A stretch of DNA of 64,000 nucleotides from the NCBI RefSeq assembly GCF_020085105.1, contig NC_058059.1, positions 24,173,042 through 24,237,041 of the forward strand, given 5' to 3'. How positions within the stretch are numbered: position 1 is the first letter of the stretch; each line of letters opens with the position of its first letter. The notes under the pieces are model-generated. The model saw only the letters and a program-made list of their open reading frames with translations. It made no database searches and had not been told where the DNA came from. This document shows positions 55,681-64,000 of this stretch, in pieces. This stretch comes from Siniperca chuatsi (lineage: Eukaryota > Chordata > Actinopteri > Centrarchiformes > Sinipercidae). A program made the translations under genes and the position numbers.

Positions 55681-56800
55681 GGCTGTAAAATGTGAAACCC
55701 TGCTTTGTTTTAAGGATTAGGATGATTCTCTGATTTAGACGAAAACAGATAGGCCTATTTCCATCTTCTTCTCAATTATAAACAAAACACTAGGCGATCA
55801 GATTTCACTATCACTATAAAATTGCATACAGAAGTTTTATTCATTGACCCATGACCTCAGTTTTCTAAAAATCCGGCGCTGCTCCTGCCTGGTCTGTGAT
55901 GTTCACTAGTCCAGGCTAATCTTTGCAGTGGGTTTGGGTAGTGACCATGAATAGTACTGTAGGCCTCTAGATTTATAGCCTGCGGACGATGCCCTTTTTT
56001 TTTTTGTATAGCCTGAAATATTTTCTACATACAGAAAAAAGCAACAGTATTAATCTTGTTTTGCAAAACCAAATGCAATAACTAATGATATGTATACCAG
56101 CGCTCATACGTACCTCATTCAACACAAACATACACATATAAAGTCCCCAAACCTAGCATTATTTTAAGTAGCAACTAAGATGTTATTTTCACCTTTTTCT
56201 TCAGGGCCATGTGCACTTTATTTGAATTTAAAGCTTCTATTGCAATCAGTTTTTTGATGCACCCATGGACTTTTGATGTTTACATGTTTTTTATCTGGAC
56301 ATTTTGCTGTTTTTTTTTGTGCCCTTATCCTGAAGAAACAATGTTTCATCTCAGCTGCCATTTATGGTTGAATGGACAGTTAAATTAAACTTGAAACGTG
56401 ACTATGAAGTGAAAAGGGGGAAAAGTCATTTTATTCCATTTTTTTTTTTCATGTGTACAGTATGTAGGTGTGTTGTTGATGTGATGTGCGGTACTATGTA
56501 GGCTATTTGTGCCATCTGGAATGAAGTGAACTGAACAGAAATCAACGACTTCAAAGTGCACAGCGGTTATCTCTGTTTGTTCAAATCAACCGCGTATACA
56601 GCAGCACCATCTGCTGGTGATATATGTTTAAGGCACGTAAAACTATTAGGCTGTATTAATTTTAAATCTGATATTTTCTAATAACTTAGATATTTACCAG
56701 TTTTGGTCACAGTTAATTTATAATGGATAGATAACCACACAAATATATACAATGATGAAAATGTACAATATGTAGGCATAATTTATATTTGACAACATGG
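55681..56800. other. intergenic
   Basis: No gene or named repeat. Confidence 0.5.
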
Positions 56801-57113
56801 TGATTTGTTTCAGCGAGCATCATTGGCAGGCGAGCTCGTTGTTTATTGTTATGGACCAATAGGAAGCGACCCAGGAATCCAGCAGCTCCGGAACGGAAGC
56901 ATATATTCTGCATCTATAAACATTTCAAAGCAGCCATGATAGAATCCTACTGCCGAGCCGTGAGAAAATCCTCAGTCTTGTTTACAACACAGAATCAGAC
57001 TCATCTCGCATAGCCTAAATGAAGTTAAAGTTCTAGGCGACCGTAAATAATAATAACAATGGGGTGACAGAGAGCGACTGCCTGGAAGAAATGGACTGCA
57101 CTTCCAAGGGTGA
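56801..57113 (+). promoter_or_regulatory. candidate promoter and first exon of a plus-strand gene
   Basis: Contains a CCAAT box (56,855-56,859) and a TATA-like catatatt (56,900-56,907). A leader with short uORFs follows. Then comes ATG GAC TGC ACT TCC AAG G at 57,092, directly before gtgagtat. This would give a first coding exon of MDCTSK plus one base. No downstream exon could be linked in the remaining window, so the gene is unnamed. Confidence 0.3.
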
Positions 57114-57839
57114 GTATATGACTCCAATATCGACTAATTTAACCACAGCATTCTGACAGTTTCATAAGGAGTGCATCCAGATATGATTTATTTAGTAGTA
57201 AATAGGAAACAGCAGAGATGGAGGGTGTTAAAGAGAGGAGTTAAGGTAAGCGGTAAGGGTTGATGCCCCAGCAGACAAATTAAACGACGTAGGTAATGCG
57301 GAGGAAGTGATGAGACAAACTGGAGATCCGCGTGATCATCATTGGAAGAGAGAGAGATGATCCGCAGAACAAAAATAAGTCATGCACATCCTTCTATCTA
57401 TATATTTGGGATGATTTAAAGGCGCAATGAATATGAGTTTGAATATGATTCATAATGCAAATTCAAAGATAGAGCAGAAGCCAGGGTCTTATTAACGTGT
57501 TAGGGCCCCCAGGAGCAAAAATTAGATGTGGGCTCTTGCATTGTGTATGAACTCTGTTGCCCATAAGTATCAGGCACAGAGCTCTGCTTTGCCTGATTGG
57601 TAATTCAACCTTGAACGTTTTTGTTGCACTGGGCCAATACTCAGAACCAAAGTCCATATGTGACTGCTATACTGACCAAAGGCTAATATTAATATAATAA
57701 ATTATAATGTGTATTCAATTCCCACATCCCTACCAACCTACCCAACCCCTACCGCCCATCCCATCAGCAGTCCTTAAAGGGTCAATTCACCTAAATTACC
57801 GAACCCCCCCCAAATATTTTTTCTCTCTTCCCTCCAGTG
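57114..57839. other. intron or intergenic
   Basis: No recognisable feature. Confidence 0.4.
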
Positions 57840-58028
57840 GTATCTCTTCATGCAGATAGTTTTGATTTTATTATTCCAGGTTTTGAGATATCTGTCTTCT
57901 ACCTGAGGTGAATGGAATTTAGTTTTTATGTTTTGGATTTTATTTGGTTTATAATGGGGTTTGTTTTTATGTTTTTTTTACTGTAAAGCACTTTGTAACT
58001 TTGTTTTGAAAGGTGCTATTTAAATAAA

Positions 58029-58061
<33 letters not shown>

Positions 58062-58066
58062 GTTTA
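57840..58066 (+). repeat. SINE/LINE 3' tail with (TTA)n
   Basis: 'taaagcactttgtaacttt', 'gaaaggtgctatttaaataa' and a (TTA)n run at 58,028-58,062. A common teleost LINE-derived 3' end. Confidence 0.65.
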
Positions 58067-59348
58067 GGCTTTCTAGAAAAGTCAAGAATGTATTTGGTTT
58101 AAGAGATGCATTTCTGGCAATAATATTAGTGGAGATCACTGAGTATTATTGTTAAAAAAGTAACAGAGAACAAAAAATGTTTTGGACAAGCATATATACA
58201 GTCAGTATAATCAGTTATACAGTACTGACAGCAATGGAACTGTCAATGTCACTGTGCAGTATGCCACATACTGAACAAGCTCCTGTTTTATATTATTGTT
58301 GATTAAAGATGAAAACTGTACAAAACTGGCTTATCTCAAGCAAACTATATTTGACATCTTTACTTTTGTGTGTGTACACTCACATGTGCATGTGTCATTT
58401 TTTTTGTTTTACCGCTTAACACTGGAAACACCTACAATTTAATTTACTGATTAATTTGATTTTACCATTTTACACTTTTATTTCTTATACTCACTTGTAT
58501 TTTTTCTCTTTTTTGCCATTTTGCTTTTCCACATAATTCACACAGAATATGAATTGACCTCGTTGTTTCAACATTTAAGAGGTAGAAACCGACTACAAGA
58601 AGTGGGAACATTAATGGTGCCTTTAATCATAAAAACATATTTAGCAGTTTTTGTTTTACCATTCAGTGCAATATATGGTAATAAATTAGCATATCAGCAA
58701 TGCTGTTAACATTTACTGTATATATTGATCCTTTTGCACATGCCTGATGAGATATATCAGTGTAGTAATTATCTAGAACTGTCTGTAAAGTGGAAGTTTG
58801 AGTGCAATAAAATATGAACAGTGAAACTGATCTTGTCATTTGTCATTTTTGATTTTGTCATACTGATAGCCTCTTTGTTTTTGTCTTTTTTCATGATATG
58901 TTTTATAAGCTCTTACAGGCTTATGGAATTTAGTGTCTTTTTGTCACTTTTACCACTTGTATGTTCTGTGTTTTGATATTTCTTATGTTTACAAAGAAAT
59001 TAATTTTGTTTGAGAGTTAAAGTGTTAAAATGGGTTAAGAATAAAATTCTTCCCACTGTTATTTAGACACAGCATTGGTTTCTGCTCTTCAAAGTAAAAG
59101 GACTATGAGAAACAAAATTAAACGCTGCATAACAACAACGTAAGTATGCAGCATACAAATCTATCCAGAAAAGGCAAGGAAATGTCTTGGCGTGTATCAA
59201 CACATTTTGATGACAAGTTTTAAAAATAGAAAACAAACTTCACAGAAGCAAAAGAGAACACTTCTGCAACTCACAAAGACAGATATACTGTTTGAACATA
59301 CACATAATCTGAAAAACTCAACACACATTTATTCCCTGTGCAGAGCTA
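58067..59348. other. AT-rich, nothing recognised
   Basis: No gene signals. Confidence 0.5.
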
Positions 59349-59951
59349 CAGTAGTGTACAAAAGTGTTTGCCCCCTTCCCGATTTCTTATTGCGAATGTT
59401 TATTCAACATCTGTTGCATAATAGCCGAACCTTAAATGGATTCAGATGTGAATTTGATACAGCATTCTAGTGAGGCTGACAGATGAAGAAGAACAAAATG
59501 AAGACTTTGGAGTGGCCTAGTCAAAGTCCTGACCTGAATCCTATTGAGATGCTGTGGCATGACCTTAAAAAGACAGTTCATGCTCGAAAACCCTCCATTG
59601 TGGCTGAATTACAACAATTCTGTAAAGATGAGTGGGCCAAGATTCCTCCACAGCGCTGTAAAAAAACTCATTGCAAGTTATTGCAAACGCTTGATTGCAG
59701 TTGTTGCTGCTAAGGGTGCCCCAACCAGTTATTAGGTTTAGGGGGTAATCACTTTTTCACACAGGGCCATGTAGGTTTGGATTTTGTTTTCCCTTAATAA
59801 TAACAACCTTCATTTCAAAACTGCATTTTGTGTTTACTCGTTATCTTTGACTAATATTTAAATTTGTTTGATGATCTGAAACATTTAAGTCTGACAAACA
59901 TGCAAAAAAATAAGAAATGAGGAAGGGGGCAAACACTTTTGCACACCACTG
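59349..59951 (+). mobile_element. internally deleted Tc1 copy
   Basis: Ends CAGTAGTGTACAAAAGTG and CACTTTTGCACACCACTG, sister to the element at 18,579-20,184. Only the transposase C-terminus remains: TLEWPSQSPDLNPIEMLW, then VAELQQFCKDEWAKIP. TA precedes the left end. The right flank is GA, so one side of the target duplication is lost. Confidence 0.85.
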
Positions 59952-62742
59952 GATTCTGCTCTAAACAAGCTCTGTCAAGCATGCTTACAGTTGCTGGTTA
60001 GGGGTAGATCCATTTATATTTTCCACAGCAGACATTTTGACTCGCCATAGCAGAAAGAAAAGAGGTGGAACTAATAACATTAATGATGGCTGTGGATCAT
60101 TTAGGTGTGTCAGTAAAGGTAGAAACACTCAGAATGCAGAGAGGCCACCAGGGGCTGCAGAGATGTCAGTGGGAACTGTGCTGTTGGTTGGAAACTGCAC
60201 TTGAACTTAAGCATTTTGTTCTCAGTAGAGATGAAGAGGGGATGTCTAAATTCTCTCTAAAGCTTCCTGCCACAGCAGATCCACTGTGACACTCCTTTCT
60301 ACAAATATTATTCAAAATAATATACAGTATGTGGGACACTATACAAGATTTTCTTAAAACAAAGCTATTCTCCTGTCAGATATATTTAAAATTGCTTTGA
60401 TTTTAATGTAGGCCTAGTTCAGTCTACAGTATGTATGTACTGTGCAGTTGTATTTTTTGGTCTTCTAGAAGACAGAAACATGATACTGAGCTTCTCTGCT
60501 AACTTTGTGTCTATATGATACTACTGTTTGTGCCGTTAAACTGGAAAACTTCCCAGGGGTAGTGGTGTTTGCCATATAGAGTAAAGTTATGGGTAAATGT
60601 AATCTTCCAGCAGTGTAGTATTTGTTAATGAAATTCTGAAAACTTACTGGGAAGTTTTGGAATATCAAAACAATTGCTTAAATTTTTGCTAAAAGTAAAA
60701 CTAGTCAAGATGAATTTAGTAAGAGCTCTACATGTGGTGGGACTCCAGGGGTCACCAAAGTCATCAAATTTCACATACAGGTATTAGCTGTAGTTGATAA
60801 ATACATCTTCCAAATAAGTAAATATGTAATATGATTTTTTTGAATTGAGAACTACATAGCCCTTTAAGGCAACATTTCAAATGAGGAAAGAAAAGCTGAG
60901 GAAGTGAAGACAGTTCACTTCCTTCAGTGGGAAGAGACGTGAGCATTTTGACATAGTTACAATAAGGTGACAATACAAAGACCACAAAGTGAAAGTAGAC
61001 ATCATATGGTGAGGTTTTCCATCCCTCAGTGCATCAACTCCAAACAAACCTGACCCATCTCACCTTGAAGATGAACTAAATTCTGCGTGTAGCCTATTTA
61101 GCTTGAAATGTCACAGTGTTGCACAATCTCTTTCATAGTGTGCTGTAGATAGCTTTTCTGTTCTCTTTTTCACTTTTACTCTGACACTGTGATGCACATC
61201 GTTGCAGCAGGGTCAAGAAAATGATATTTGACTCAATTCTTTTTTAACACGATTGTCTTGTTTTTTTTTATTTGCTCGTTTAAAGAAAATATAATTTTAG
61301 AGATTAATAAGAGACTAGAAGATGGAGGTTTTTCACACGCTCATAATGTGTTTTGCTGTCAGAAAAAGAATTTGAAAACAAGAGAAGCATTTGCAAAAAA
61401 TGTGTGTGATTGCTGTGCACATTGATGCAGATTAGTGTCAATTTTCAAGACTTTATAATCATCAGAAAACTCCTTAATGTATTGGCTTAGTTATAGATGC
61501 AATGGGAGTGTGTGATATAGGAGATTTTGCATTGGGAATGGAGTTTGTACTGTATACAATAGATGAGATATAAATACAATATCTCAGCCATTATATGTGG
61601 GATTTTTTTTAACTTTACTAAATAAAAGCATAACAGTTATCAAAAAGAAAAGTCATAGCAGACATCTACAAAGAATTGACAACTGGCATAATCTGACATA
61701 TCAATTGTCTTGGTAGCATTTAAACTACGAGGTGTGTGGCCTTAAAAACTTTTTTCGGGAATAGCTCATTAACTGTGCAAATATATGCATATAAAAAATT
61801 AAATTGCAGGAGACTGCACAAAGTTACGCATACATTTATATATGAAAGGTAAATGTAGCATAAATGCACACTAGAATAAGAAGCAAGACAAGATGAGTGT
61901 GATCGCACTGTGTCCAGTACGAGCAGGTTTAAATGAAAGTGGAGGCCACACAAACACTTAAACACTGGTAGAGCGTGGACACTCACATTTTTATTTCTGT
62001 ATTTGTGAGGACGCCCTAACTTTATCCATTAAAACTACATGCCTAACCCCAAGCCTTAACACAAGTCATCTCTCCTGTTGTAGTTGTAGGGAATACATTT
62101 TACATTTACATGAAAAAAACCTTTTGAAATTTCTCAATTTAATTGAATGAAAACTTATTACCATTACTACCAATCAGCAAAAGGCTGCAGCATCTAGGCC
62201 GGTCTGTGCATTTCACTGACAGTATATTGTTAGTGTGAAACACACCAAAGCCAACTGGCACTTCCTGAGTGGTAAACTCAATGTTCTGCTTATGACACAT
62301 GACTGACTAACTGTCCCTGCTTATGCTGCTCAGTGCTAACACTCCAACACATACAGACACACACACACACACACACACCTACGTGTCCTAAGTAGAGCTG
62401 TCTTTAGGTTATAGTGTGGATACACAGAACCTGTAATTGCTTAAGCAGAAGACAAATGAATTGTGAGACACATTATTAAAAACAAAATGCAACAATATGT
62501 TAGAAATGAATTGAATTAATTACTATATCCATCATTTAAAGACAAAATAAGACAAAGTCAAAACAAGTCACGATTTTTTGTTTTTTTATAGCCTGGTTGA
62601 GGAAAAAAAAACTTGATCACATGAGGAAAAAAAAATAAAGAAAACTGCAGCAGCCAAAAACACACAATTTCATCATTTCATTATTCATTGCATCATTTCA
62701 CTGTCTCTGCTCAAGCAGTCGAATCTGTGTCTCTGTCAGGAA
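59952..62742. other. AT-rich intron or intergenic
   Basis: No conserved ORF, RNA gene or named repeat. A (CA)n lies at 62,357-62,380. Confidence 0.5.
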
Positions 62743-63170
62743 ACTAGTGGTGGAAATACGAACTCAGGTACTGCATTCAAGTACAAATTTGAGGTTACTT
62801 GAATTTACCTTACAGTATTTCCATTCTTATGTTACTTAATACTTCTACTCCACTTCATTTCAGAGGTAAATATTGTATTTTTCACTCTGCTACATTTATC
62901 TGACAGCTACTGTATAGTTGCTAGTTGCTTTTCAGATGCACATTTTTATTCAAAATGTATGAAAAGCTCATATGATGCATTGCAAATGATGTGTGCAGAT
63001 TAAACTACCCAACAGTATATAAAGTAGCTGACACCTTGTCCAGCTGCAACATATAAATGCTGCTTATTTATGCATCAGTAATAATAATAATCAGTAATAT
63101 AATTTAAACAATGTATATAATATAATATTCTGAACAGGGCCACTCTGCAGTAATTAGCGATATCACTTGT
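62743..63170 (+). repeat. dispersed fish repeat, copy B
   Basis: Starts 'actagtggtggaaatacg' and contains 'aatacttctactccacttc'. Counterpart in reverse at 31,610-31,795. A further copy appears to begin at 63,970 ('tactggtggaaagtaatgg') and runs off the window. Confidence 0.55.
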
Positions 63171-64000
63171 GTCATTGTCATCATTTCCTGCGTGTAGCAG
63201 ACGTGTTGGTCAGTGTTCAGATAAAAAAAAGGAAGTAAAAGAATTAAATTGTTAAGGAAGTCATTCAAATGAGGAAGTTTCAGTGCTCCACCATCTCACT
63301 GTGTGTGTCAGTACATAGACCGACTATTAATTTGCTCCAGCTGGAAAACACACTGGATCAACTGTGAGTGATTAGCTGTTTTCATGTGGTTTTGACAGCA
63401 AATTTTTTGTTTGTCAGGAACTGGCTGAATTTAAGATGACCTGTTAACATGTCGTTCAGACTGCTGGCAGATGAAGGACTGAAGGAACCAAACTAGAGGA
63501 GGATTAACTCTCAGGAACTACTTCATCACACTGTATACAGTAAGTGCAGTATTAGTGTTTTCTTTTTTGCCTGGTTAAGATAGACTTTTTGGACTTCACT
63601 ACCACAACTCCTTTTTCCAAACTTTTTTGTGCAATCCAAGAAATACAGTTCCTTTTCTTACTGGGTTTTATATTATTTCATCCCTCACTTTGCTAACTTA
63701 TTTTTGATAAAACAAGAAACAAATCCGCCAAAGTGGGTGAGATCAGTGCAGTTGCCCTTGTTTCAGGAAATGAATTATTATCTTCAAATGAATAAAACAG
63801 AAAACAACATAAAATCATTCCATGTGTTATTAACCCACTGATAGAGTTTTCTTAGAAATGTATATTTTAGGACTCAGGAAAGGACTTGTTACATGTTGGG
63901 CGCAGGCTCAGATGACCAGGAGGCACTTTTATTTTCATGAGTACAAATAGAGTTTGTCCAGGTCTTTATTACTGGTGGAAAGTAATGGAGTACATTTATC
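63171..64000. other. unassigned right edge
   Basis: A possible non-coding exon ends at about 63,540 before gtaagtgcag. No protein-coding support. Confidence 0.3.

Noticed and set aside
63629..63841. 70-codon frame at the right edge
   Set aside because: AT-rich, low complexity, no conserved features or splice context.

Overview
The window is vertebrate nuclear DNA from a ray-finned fish, probably a percomorph teleost. The evidence is a spliced gene with many short GT-AG introns, no operons, and a dense load of teleost-type mobile elements: Tc1/mariner, L2-, CR1/Rex1- and I-type LINEs, DIRS, hAT and LTR elements. The species cannot be named from the sequence.

The only gene I can assign with confidence is chd1, which encodes chromodomain-helicase-DNA-binding protein 1. 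It lies on the minus strand from a CpG-rich promoter near 49.2 kb to a stop codon at 14,532. I placed 35 coding exons by hand. Every splice phase agrees and the open frame is 1,792 codons plus stop. The protein carries, in order, a Ser/Asp-rich N-terminus with polyQ, two chromodomains, the two SNF2 ATPase lobes, an AT-hook-like motif, the SANT-SLIDE DNA-binding region, an expanded acidic/basic linker, the C-terminal helical (CHCT) domain and an Arg/His/Ser-rich tail. One intron is GC-AG rather than GT-AG.

Left flank (1-14.5 kb): no host gene was found. It holds two LTRs and an LTR with its preceding polypurine tract, LINE remnants, and a 5.6 kb block (5,336-10,972) bounded by long inverted repeats. 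That block contains two remnants of a DIRS tyrosine-recombinase retrotransposon and a set of exon-like segments I cannot assign. A 330-bp block near 11.0 kb is repeated at 13.4 kb.

chd1 introns: these hold two Tc1-like elements (18.6-20.2 and 21.5-22.45 kb), a LINE with an esterase-type ORF1 interrupted by a hAT fragment (24.6-28.0 kb), and a nest of hAT and L2 remnants in the 6.2 kb intron at 32.5-38.7 kb.

Right flank (49.2-64 kb): a 932-bp TIR element with a 6-bp target duplication, a decayed I-clade LINE (52.4-55.7 kb), a possible promoter and first exon of a plus-strand gene near 57 kb, an internally deleted Tc1 copy, and otherwise AT-rich sequence with no recognisable gene. All assignments rest on reading the sequence and on remembered family motifs. 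No searches or alignments were run.
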